20,064 nt of DNA from Dipetalonema caudispina (taxonomy: Eukaryota > Nematoda > Chromadorea > Rhabditida > Onchocercidae). Below, piece by piece: positions 11,692-20,064 of the stretch. The stretch covers positions 1 to 20,064 of the forward strand of contig JABVXV010000550.1 of NCBI GenBank assembly GCA_013365325.1, given 5' to 3'. The notes under the pieces are model-generated. The model was not told where the DNA came from. It worked only from the letters and a program-made list of their open reading frames with translations, and did not search any database. The position numbers were made by a program, and so were the translations under genes. Positions within the stretch are counted from its first letter, which is position 1; the number at the start of each line of letters is the position of its first letter.

Positions 11692-12125
11692 TGTTCACTT
11701 ATTTTCTAATCACTGCTCTTCAAAATTTGCAAAATCTTATTTGAAATATTGTAAGCACTTACAAATTTCCATGTCGTAAACATATTTCATATCCTATCTG
11801 AGTTAATTTTGAAGCCTCTTCTAAATGTTTATTTTCAAAATGAACTATCCATCATCTAAGTTGTTTTCATTCAAATTACTTCTCTGCGCAACCTATTGAC
11901 TAAATGCTTCATCTTTCCCTTCTTTAAAGCAACAATCAGAAAGATACCCTTAGCAATATTTAAATAGCAATTGTTAATTTTTTAAATGAAATTTCCCGCT
12001 CAAAGGGACGCCATGCAATCTATATCTCCCTGTAGTAGATTGTCTTCATGACACGATCATTACCTATTAGAGTTTATCATTAGCTTGATAATCTGAGATA
12101 CAAGATCTCTTCTTCCCTCTTATCT

Positions 12126-12131
12126 TTTATT
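12126..12131 (-). promoter_or_regulatory. Candidate polyadenylation signal for PGAP3
   Basis: The minus strand reads AATAAA here, about 180 nt downstream of the PGAP3 stop codon. Such hexamers are common by chance in AT-rich DNA, so the assignment rests only on motif and position. Confidence 0.25.
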
Positions 12132-12223
12132 TGATGTAATGAACACAACAATGTTATTAATAAACTTTGCATACTAAAGCTTTTATCAGAGTAATCATTA
12201 ATGCAAGTTAGAAAGAAATGAAT

Positions 12224-12240
12224 AAAAAAAAAAAAAAAAA
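12224..12240. repeat. A17 homopolymer
   Basis: Seventeen consecutive A on the plus strand, directly preceded by AAT so that AATAAA runs into the A tract. This resembles a retroposed poly(A) tail, but no processed gene copy is visible upstream on the plus strand, so a simple homopolymer is the better reading. Confidence 0.9.
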
Positions 12241-12308
12241 TCACAGAGAATTTGCATATTCATATCAAATCATTTCACAAAGCTAACACTAATAGACACA
12301 CGTATATT

Positions 12309-14588
12309 TCAAGTCTGTTTAATATTTTCCATCTGTTTCTGCATTTCGTAAGCACTTTCCAGCTGTATAAAACGAGTTAATAGCAATGGTAATGGCACTG
12401 TCGCTAAATGAAATAATGAATGTGAATCAATAATCCAATATAATGGAACAAAATCTAAGACCTGAAACTGCCAATTAAATAAAATCCTGGATGGAAAAAA
12501 AGAGATGTACAGTACAACCTTTCTCCGACCATTTCAATACTGTAAAAAGAATCACTAGAGCAGAACTTCTCAGGATTCTTGCAGTAATCCAATTTTTCTT
12601 GATTAACTTGAAGAACTTTATGTTTTTGCGGACTTAATTATCTGCAGCATTATCTACTAACGGATCAACAGATTTGCTGTAAATAATATGAATTGATAAT
12701 GAAGCACAGCTCTTAATGCTTCTTGAACAGAAGGATTTGACTTCAAACAGAGAAAGGGAGAAATTTTTCCAGCAATCGACATCACTAATTCTTTTATAAA
12801 TGAAGTGAAAAATCAAAAGTGCCATGCCTCCAACAGAACTGATAATAGGCCCCAAGTGACCACTGTAGCTAGGTACAGTAATGATCGTCGATTCGAACGA
12901 TCTCTAAGTCTCCACTGCTGTGCTAACCATACATAGTAAATAATCGCTGTAAGGAACGAACATGCAATACACATTTTCATATTGTACCCGTAGTCGAAGT
13001 ATATCTGTAATATGTGATGATTCTTCAATCGAAATTTAATCTACAAGCCCTCAGAAGAACCTTCCATACTCTAAATGAAATATAATCATTCCAATAATCA
13101 GTCAATAATCTACCTTTAACTATGTACTTTTAAAACATTTTGAAAAGGGAAAATTACTAACCATAAGACTATATATATGATTTGTGTACAGGTATAGAAA
13201 GGTGATGAACAAGAAGGACCACCTACAATTGAAACAAATTGAGACACTTTTCGAGCCTAAAATAGTAGCGAAAAAGACGATCATCTTCGTTTACTTTACT
13301 GGTTCCATTTAAATAAATACATACAATTGGATAACTGATAACAAAACAAGCAGTCACTTACAAAATCCTTCCTCGGTGACAGTTTTGAAGTGATTTAACG
13401 GTAAATGAAATGCTAGTAAAAAGTGCGAATAAAATAAATGCACACGCAGTGAAATAGTCTAAATATTCGGTTAACCAAAAGTCAGCCCAATGGAAAATGG
13501 CTGAACATGTCCTGAAAGAGAATTTGATACTACTAAGAAATTTATGAGAGGAATTGGTCTAGGCGATGCTAATATGTTACGAAAGAAGCATTTATCAAGA
13601 TATTGCTTGGAAATCAAGACACATGAAAGGGAATACAATGACAATTAATAGCTTTGCTCCCTTTATAAACGAGACCAGTCCTAGTTCAATTTTCAAAAAA
13701 TGAAACTTTGAATCCTTTCCGATGAGGCTAACCGACCGGCGAAACCTTCAAGCTTCCTCACTTCGCTTTCAAACGTAAAAAGCATCTGTTTACCACATCA
13801 CAATTCCAATCATTGAATAAGCAGTCCAAACGATTTTTAAACGATTTGAATTGCGAATACGTTTAACTGTTCGATACATAGAAAAAGTTGTGAGCAAATT
13901 CAATATTGAAAATAAAACAGAAGCAAATTCCTGAAAACACAGTGTAGTTTTGGAGAGTGAAGGAACTGTAGATTAAAAGAAATGGATGGAGAGGAAGAAA
14001 AGCAGTGAAGAAAAGAACGAGAAAGATGTGACGAAAGGAAAGAGGATGAGTATTTCCTGATAACAACAAAGAAAAACTGACCTGAATCGGAACAGGCACA
14101 ATAAATGGTAGCCAAAAGGCTGAAAATGGCCATTTACCATAAAATTGTGGTACAGAAAGGCGTAAAACATCATTAAAATATTTTACAGTTTTCCATGTAC
14201 AACTGTAACGACATCTGCAATTAAATTTTTAAAAAACAGCAACAATTAAATAAGTTTATACCAGAGATTTGTTCGAACAATAAAATGCTAAACAATTCTG
14301 GGAAACATGAAAGATAACTCATATTTTATATGACAAATTTCTAACATGATTTTTCTATCAATATATCATCACATAAATTCGTTATACTTACTTGAAACAT
14401 TCACCAAAGATCCAACCACTTTCATCATATTTCTGTGGACAGCCATATCTTAAGATACATGATTCCACACATCCTAGAAAGACATGATGCCTATCGCCAG
14501 CTGATCCATCTGTTAGTCTTGCCAGTAATGTCAATGCAAATAGGCTATTTGTTGTTGCTATTATATCCATACGTTTTTCTTCATGCAT
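12309..14588 (-). CDS. PGAP3: PGAP3/Per1 homologue, GPI-anchor remodelling phospholipase
   Basis: PGAP3 is a Golgi seven-helix enzyme of the CREST superfamily that acts in fatty-acid remodelling of GPI anchors. Seven exons were joined in phase: 14588-14392, 14214-14082, 13930-13794, 13511-13362, 13222-13162, 13004-12828 and 12461-12309, giving 335 aa (human about 320). Seen in order: a signal peptide, best from the internal ATG at 14570; the Cys-rich lumenal region beginning GDRHHVF with GWIFGECFKCRYSCTW; VPQFYGKWPF; helices; the superfamily motifs SxxxH (SAIFH), an Asp (LDYF) and HxxxH (HSLFH); and FDYGYN. Human counterparts are GDREPVY, QFHGKWPF, STVFH, MDYF, HAIWH and FDYGYN. All proposed active-site residues are present, so the gene looks functional. 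The exon 6 donor is ambiguous: GC at 12827, or GT at 12839 giving a protein four residues shorter. Confidence 0.95.
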
Positions 14589-15930
14589 ATATTTGCAAGC
14601 TTTTTTCGTCTGCTTTAACCACTTTTTTATCTAATTTCACTCCACAACGTTCTTTGATAAATATATCAATAAAATACGTATAATCCTCTAGCTACGACGT
14701 GTATATCATAAATTTGAACAATCCCAACAAAGTCTTCCCATTAAGAGTAACAATGATCAAAACTGAATACACTTGAAAAATTGTGAATGCATTCATTCAG
14801 TCACATCGTATACACAACATTATATCTTCTGTGATCGGCTTCTCCTGATCATTGTATGTAGTATTTTAAAGATTGAATTGGAGCTTTCCGGTCAATATTT
14901 CTAAATTACGTGCAAACGAGGAATAACTTTTCCGAAGATACCAAATTTAAAATTTTATTCTGTTGCTCATTTTTCAAACATAATCAATATAAAAGAACGA
15001 TATTAAAAATAAAAAGAACAAATATTCCTTAGAGTAAATTATTTTTCTCCTTCTATTCACTCTTATTTTGCTATTTCATAAGCACTTCTGATTCACCGGT
15101 AAACATTCACTAAATAATTAAAAAAAATCCTATTTGCCCAGAAACAAAGTTGAAGCCTTAATATTAAGTTCCACCTGTTGGAAACAAACCTATGATTGAC
15201 AAGCCCGAATGTTTAGTAATCATTAGAATATACAGCTGAAAACAACTGACAGAAATATGTTAAGAAAGGCAACCAATGTATTCAGGTACATATTAGAGTG
15301 ATTACAATTCAGAATTTTACAAGGATGAGCTAGCATGTCCTGTTTTTATTTTATCTAAAATCAAACCTAAACATCTCATCGATAGTATACGAGGATACTT
15401 GTCGAAGGTCTCGACATAGTACGACGATTTAAAACGAACGTGGAGGCATTCTGTCCAATATTCTGGCGTTCATGCTAATCAGAACGTCAGGACTGACATG
15501 TATACACCAACCAAATAAGAGATCAATGTCTCGTTTAAGTTTACAGCATCTTCATCTGCTAATAATAACAAACAGTTCCCAAACAGAAAAAAAGAATTTG
15601 AAAAAATTGAAACCCGAGCAATGTAAATATGAATTTATAAAAACTCCTACAGCATTTGTGATTTGAACTAACGAATCTATGTCTTAGTAAGTAAGAAGAA
15701 AGCCCGTGCAACAGAATGAGGCCTTATACTTCCACTAAAAAAACATCCGGTAAACGGCGACTTCGATCCAATTTAACGCAAAATACATGACATTAGTTAG
15801 AGAGACACCCAGGTAGTGTTTCGATAAACCTTGAATTCCTTTCAAATGAAAGGAATGTTATGTGCAAGGAAAAATTTTTAAAAACAAATTTGAATGGAAA
15901 AGAGTTTTTACACAACCGAAAAAGCATATA
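14589..15930. other. Spacer between PGAP3 start and JKAMP stop
   Basis: About 1.34 kb of AT-rich sequence without a supportable gene. Short open frames on the plus strand (around 15472-15666 and 15862-16050) show no recognisable family, and the second overlaps JKAMP exon 5. It should contain the PGAP3 promoter and JKAMP 3' UTR, but no clear signal stands out. Confidence 0.6.
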
Positions 15931-18900
15931 CTAAAAAGCGCTATGTACATGTTCTGGATCAGTAATTCCAACAGTCAGAAGGTAGAACAGAGAGGGCAAT
16001 GGTACAAGAAGTATTGCAAACAAGAATATAAGTGTTCCACTAGCTGTTAAACGATTCAAAGTTAACGTTAAGATGGAGAAGCCAAAAAGAGCCATATGAA
16101 CAATAAGGATGAAGAAATTACGCGGCTTGTGTATCATTTCGAAATACAGTTTACGCATTGATTTTTCTCGTTCAAGTGCCATATGGAGTGCATTCAAACC
16201 CAGGCTGCATACCAACGCTACATAACCAAAGCTGTAGTAGAGTAGACCTGCCTGTAACATATTCAGTAAAGTAAAAGTATTAACACAAAACATATACCAG
16301 TTAAGCCCAGGAAAACTAAGAGTAAGATTCATTTAACCAGGATGCCTCACCGACCATGAATTATGAATTAAGTAAAAAGAACCGAAGAGATAAAAAATCA
16401 CAAAAGGTTGGAACGGAGAGTTTGCTGTTATAAAAACTGACCTGAAATATAGCGGATGACCAGTATTAAATTTAAAAAAAAACGAAAACTTACAAGAAGT
16501 GCATGAAAGAAGGCTATAAGTGGGATTGTAAAAAGTGCAGCATAATATGGGTCAGTGGCGATACAGCTGTTCTTGAATACTGTTAAATAAAGAACTGAGC
16601 GAAAAATAACCAAACACATCAAACAGAATGCCAAATAAATGAAAGGCAAGGAATATCTAAAATGACCAAATCAATTTTTATTCAAACTCGAAACAATACC
16701 ATGAAGAGAGCTTTATACAAGAAATATGGAGGAAACTGTAATCTCCAGATTCAGACTGTCATATCACGGTTGAAAAGTAATCAAACCGGAATATTCCTAC
16801 ATGAATCTCAGCAAAAACTCAAGAGACTAATTTGAGTCATGTCATTAAACCTATTGTACAGCATACTTCTATCAAATTAAGCAACTACTTTTTTCAAGTT
16901 TCCTTTTCAAAAACCTAACAATAATGAAATCGATATTACTTGGGTCAGCCAATACCATACGGTATTTATAGCCTTATGAGTTTAGCAATGTCAGGAGCTG
17001 GTGCTATATTTCTTGCTTTAGTTTTTGCTACACTATGTACAAAATTTCCAAAGACTGGAGGCCCTCACTTTTATGTAAAGCATGTTTTTGGTTCTACAGT
17101 AGCCCTTTTTATTGGTTGGACTTATTGGGTGATCTCTTGGGTTAGTACAACAGCTTTGATAGTTATGGGTGTCGGATATCTTATACCATTTTTTTATGAA
17201 GATATTCAAAGTGTGTATCTGCTTTTAAAGTTGTTATTACTCATAATCATTACGTTAATAAATTTAAAGGGAGTAGCTACTGCTGGATATGTTGAACTTT
17301 TTCTTACACTTATAAAAATTCTTGTGTTGTTTGTAATTCCTATAGCAGCATTATTTTTTTTTTGATAAAAATAATTTTATCGTGAGTAAAGAAATCTCAA
17401 ATCTTACAATATCACAAATTCTTGCACGCTCCACGCTTTTGACTTTATGGTGTTTTATTGGAGTTGAATTGGCAACAGTACCAGCAGGGTCAGTAGATAA
17501 TCCAATTAAAACTATACCAAAAGCTATAGTATTCGGTACAATTTGTGTTGTTGGTATATATTTTATTAACAATTTTGCAATTATGGGATTAATCAATGGC
17601 AATGATTCTTCAGAACGACAAGTTTTGATGCAACAGAAAAAAGACTCACAGTGGAAAGACTATTTCCTGTGTACATCGCAAAATATGAGTATGATTAACG
17701 ACAGGATTGTAAAATATTGGATACCAATCGCGTAGCGAATTCTTAGTGCAACCATAAAGAATCGGAGTACCACGTGGTGGCATCAGAAGGACAGAGAGTA
17801 GGGCGGATAGAGCGCATTCAAACAAGCAACATAAATGCTGCAAGAATAGGTGCTGCCGTGTACTGAAACAACATAGAGATTTCTTCTTAAATTTTGAAAA
17901 ATGCTTCGGAATATTATTTCTTGACTTATTACAAAATTAAACAAAGATAATACTAAGTGCGCTAACTTTGAAATACTCATACAGAGAGGAAATGTCCCCA
18001 GTGAGCATTTGTAAATCTGTTCAACAATGCCTAATCTGCTACAGTAAGAGATGTATGTTAAAATTCAGGATTTGTAATTCTGTAATGTACAAGCAGTTTA
18101 TAACAATGAATCTATAATCAAGTTTACCACAATTGAAAGAAGGCTGAATACGAGGTTGTGTGCCATGACAGTCTATTATTTTTCGTTTCTGCGGTAATGT
18201 TAATGAAATTCTATCCCAAAATGATATCAATATGTACAAAATTAAAAATATGGTCTTATCTTAATTTGCCACAATGATCACGCTTTTATATTAAAAACGT
18301 GAGAGTTCTATGTTTTTCGGGTGTATGGAAGCATAAATAAATGAAATCTACTCATTAATCGAAGTATCGATAGTTCATATTTAGCGTTATGAAGATCGTT
18401 TCCCTCCATTATATGAACAAAATGAGAAATGTAGACATGTATCATTTGTTCCGTTTCAATGGAGCAAGGACACATGAAATGCTTACAGTACTGAGTCTGT
18501 TGAAATAAACATCTGCTATTATTAAGACATAAGATTAAAAAAAATGGATACTTCGTCGTTCATTTACTCTTATACCATCAACACTGTATACCAAAACAAA
18601 TCTCTGCTACACACTCATTTTACTTTAATGGTCGTAATGAAAAGATAAAGAAAAAATCATTTCTTCAAGAGGAGGTCGTATTTATTGTAATTTTCAGTTC
18701 CTAATGACAGAATTCATATCCTTTATAGAAAACTATCAGATTTATCCTTCCTTTTCAAATGTCATTTCTCTAGTTTTTACTTCTTCGATTAAGCAGTTAG
18801 GAGAAAAAAAGAACTTGTGACAAGTCGATCGCATTATGCAAAACAGATAGCTGACCTTTTGGGAGCAGCATATAATTGCACGAAGAACGAATTCAACAGC

Positions 18901-19327
18901 AAAGGTACCAGAGCAACGAAAAGAAGATAAAGCCAATCGTAGAGAGGTAAGAGATCATCACACGAAGAGCACAAAAACTTTTCGACACTTCGATGACCCC
19001 AGCTGCAAGCCTGTAAGCTCCACAAAGAGAATCATAAACTGCAGGGCAATCCTCCTTCTAGACTATTATTACCATTAGCGCATTAACAATGATTTGGTGA
19101 AAATGTTAAGTACAGCACTTCAAATCCTATTATTGTTCCAGCTTTCGTAGATGAAAAAGCAAATTAAAACAAAATTTATAACAAAAAGGCGAAGTTAGAA
19201 CAAAGCGGACCTGACAATTGGAATAAGTAACATTTCCAGATGACGACGTGGTAGCCTGACGACCACAAAAGCCGGGGCAACTGTTGACGGCAGCTAGTCG
19301 TGACACCCCCGAGCCATCATCTACCAT
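15931..19327 (-). CDS. JKAMP: JKAMP (JAMP) homologue, ER membrane proteasome-recruiting adaptor
   Basis: JKAMP is a multi-pass ER protein known to bind MAPK8/JNK and to recruit proteasomes and ERAD ligases. Five exons were joined in phase: 19327-19211, 19010-18856, 17862-17650, 16656-16494 and 16251-15931, giving 322 aa (human 311). The N-terminal lumenal part is Cys-rich (CPGFCG) with a sequon (NVT) near the human NGST. LYDWLYL opens the first helix, as in human. Next come LFECALSALLSVLL, DWYPIFYNP (human DWYTMLYNP), CTQEIVFPLYSLPFIYLAFC (human CTHEAVYPLYTIVFIYYAFC), GLLYYSFGY (human GLLYYAFPY) and PLPSLFYLLTVGITDP near the end. About seven hydrophobic segments are visible. Intron 3 (17649-16657) holds the bacterial permease fragment. 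All coding exons remain open, so the host gene looks intact. Confidence 0.95.
16935..17615 (+). pseudogene. Wolbachia-like amino-acid permease fragment (APC family), nuclear transfer
   Basis: This is an internal piece of a bacterial APC-superfamily amino-acid permease, with similarity starting at about 16940 and fading at about 17612. The first frame (16940-17365) opens with GQPIPYGIYSLM, then GAIFLALVFA, the family-typical FPKTGGP, and several membrane helices. The second frame (about 17355-17612) continues with LTLWCFIGVELATVPAG, DNPIKTIPKA and NFAIMGLINGN. The two frames meet at the T10 run at 17354-17363, a single-base-type frameshift. About 35 N-terminal residues and the C-terminal third to half of a typical permease are missing, and the first frame has no convincing ATG. 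It lies in JKAMP intron 3 on the opposite strand. Wolbachia is the likely donor given the host type, but another Rickettsiales source cannot be excluded from sequence alone. Confidence 0.85.
17863..18855 (-). other. JKAMP intron 2
   Basis: A 993-nt intron bounded by gtcagc at 18855 and gtttcag ending at 17863. Short open frames on both strands resemble no family I know. No bacterial fragment like the one in intron 3 was recognised. Confidence 0.7.
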
Positions 19328-19339
19328 TTTATGTCATAC

Positions 19340-19346
19340 CTGAAAA
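19340..19346 (-). promoter_or_regulatory. Candidate trans-splice or 5' UTR intron acceptor of JKAMP
   Basis: The minus strand reads TTTTCAG followed by G, ending 12 nt before the JKAMP ATG at 19327. This is the nematode 3' splice consensus at a distance typical of spliced-leader addition. It could equally be the acceptor of an intron in the 5' UTR. Confidence 0.5.
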
Positions 19347-19347
19347 T

Positions 19348-20064
19348 TTTAACCAAACCGATGGTTCCCATGGAAAGAGATATAAGAGCTTGTTGAGATA
19401 AAACAGTCAAAACCTCCATCAAGATCTACATGCATGTACCGACCGACTAGATGCCTAACAAATAGCAAGTTAAGCCTGACTTTTACGGAAATAAGTTAGG
19501 ATGATTTACAACCTAGCCTGTGTATTGCTATATCAGCAGTACCAATGCAGTAGTTCAATATACCCCTTCTATCATACATTTCAGGGTACCACAAATCCAC
19601 CAGACAACCCTCTGTCACTTGTCCTTCAATTAAGTCTTCACCGCAGTTTTAGCGGCCCAATGTGAAAACATCGCGTCTACACTTCAGTACTGCAGTAACA
19701 CTTCAAACGCAAATTTATTACAGCATTAATCAGCGAATACGAACAATAGCAATGTCACATTCCCAAACAAAGAAAGTTTTGAAGTGAAGACAATCTAATT
19801 TGAATGAGGAGTATTGCTAATCACGTCAACGAGAGTGTTACAATTTTGAACCACTAGAAGTTATGTTCCAAATCACTGAAAGTGTAATTGATGGAAGACT
19901 GATTAAATGAAGGATTTTAACAATTAAATCGAGCATGGTATTTGGATAAGTTCAGGATGAAAGCACTATTAAAGTAACTATTGAAACGACGAGAACAGAA
20001 ACAACTACGTTTAATTATTCTGAAATTTTGAAACATTAGAATATAGAGACGACAACAGATGAGA
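19348..20064. other. Upstream region of JKAMP
   Basis: About 720 bp with no supportable gene on either strand. It probably includes the JKAMP promoter or outron. I see no TATA-like element that stands out from the AT-rich background. Confidence 0.5.

Larger units (their letters stand above)
11692..12308. other. Spacer between FANCD2 start and PGAP3 stop
   Basis: About 620 bp of AT-rich sequence with no open frame resembling a gene on either strand. It must hold the FANCD2 promoter and 5' UTR (or a trans-splice acceptor) and the PGAP3 3' UTR. The only conspicuous element is a 17-A run at 12224-12240. I see no strong TTTTCAG site close upstream of the FANCD2 ATG. Confidence 0.6.

Noticed and set aside
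12221..12240. AATAAA running into an A tract, resembling a retroposed poly(A) tail.
   Set aside because: No processed gene copy or target-site duplication is visible beside it.
17351..17602. Minus-strand open frame opposite the permease.
   Set aside because: It is the antisense shadow of the second permease frame and shows no protein family of its own.
16657..18855. JKAMP introns 2 and 3 both come out at exactly 993 nt.
   Set aside because: Their sequences look unrelated and one contains the bacterial insert, so the equal length is taken as coincidence.
1..20064. CRISPR arrays, insertion sequences, transposon terminal repeats and rRNA genes.
   Set aside because: None seen on reading both strands; the repeat content is limited to homopolymers and the short exon 8 duplicate.

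Overview
The window looks like AT-rich, intron-rich nuclear DNA of a nematode, most likely a filarial species carrying, or descended from carriers of, Wolbachia. The reasons are many short introns with compact TTTCAG/TTTTAG acceptors, long multi-exon metazoan genes, no bacterial-type gene layout, and one Wolbachia-like bacterial gene fragment embedded in a host intron. The species is an inference. Human family sequences used for comparison are from memory, with no database search.

Three conserved host genes lie head to tail on the minus strand. From right to left: (1) a JKAMP/JAMP homologue (19327 to 15931, five coding exons, 322 aa), an ER membrane protein that links proteasomes to ER-associated degradation; (2) a PGAP3/Per1 homologue (14588 to 12309, seven exons, about 335 aa), a Golgi GPI-anchor remodelling enzyme; (3) a FANCD2 homologue (11691 to beyond position 1, thirty exons visible, about 1387 codons), the DNA interstrand-crosslink repair protein, whose C-terminal end lies outside the window. 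All exon joins were made by hand and keep reading phase. No shared pathway ties the three together, and spacers of 0.6 and 1.3 kb argue against a tight operon.

The main surprise is at about 16935-17615: a roughly 680-bp piece of a bacterial amino-acid permease (APC superfamily), plus strand, inside JKAMP intron 3 and antisense to the host gene. It lacks both ends of the permease and has a single frameshift at a run of ten T, but is otherwise open. This is the pattern of a nuclear Wolbachia transfer (nuwt).

Other points are a glutamine in FANCD2 where human has the monoubiquitinated Lys561, a degenerate duplicate of FANCD2 exon 8 coding sequence in the following intron, ambiguous splice donors in FANCD2 exon 19 and PGAP3 exon 6, a 29-nt FANCD2 exon followed by a 41-nt intron, and a small two-helix membrane-protein ORF in FANCD2 intron 2. 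The spacers at 11692-12308, 14589-15930 and 19348-20064 hold no gene I can support.
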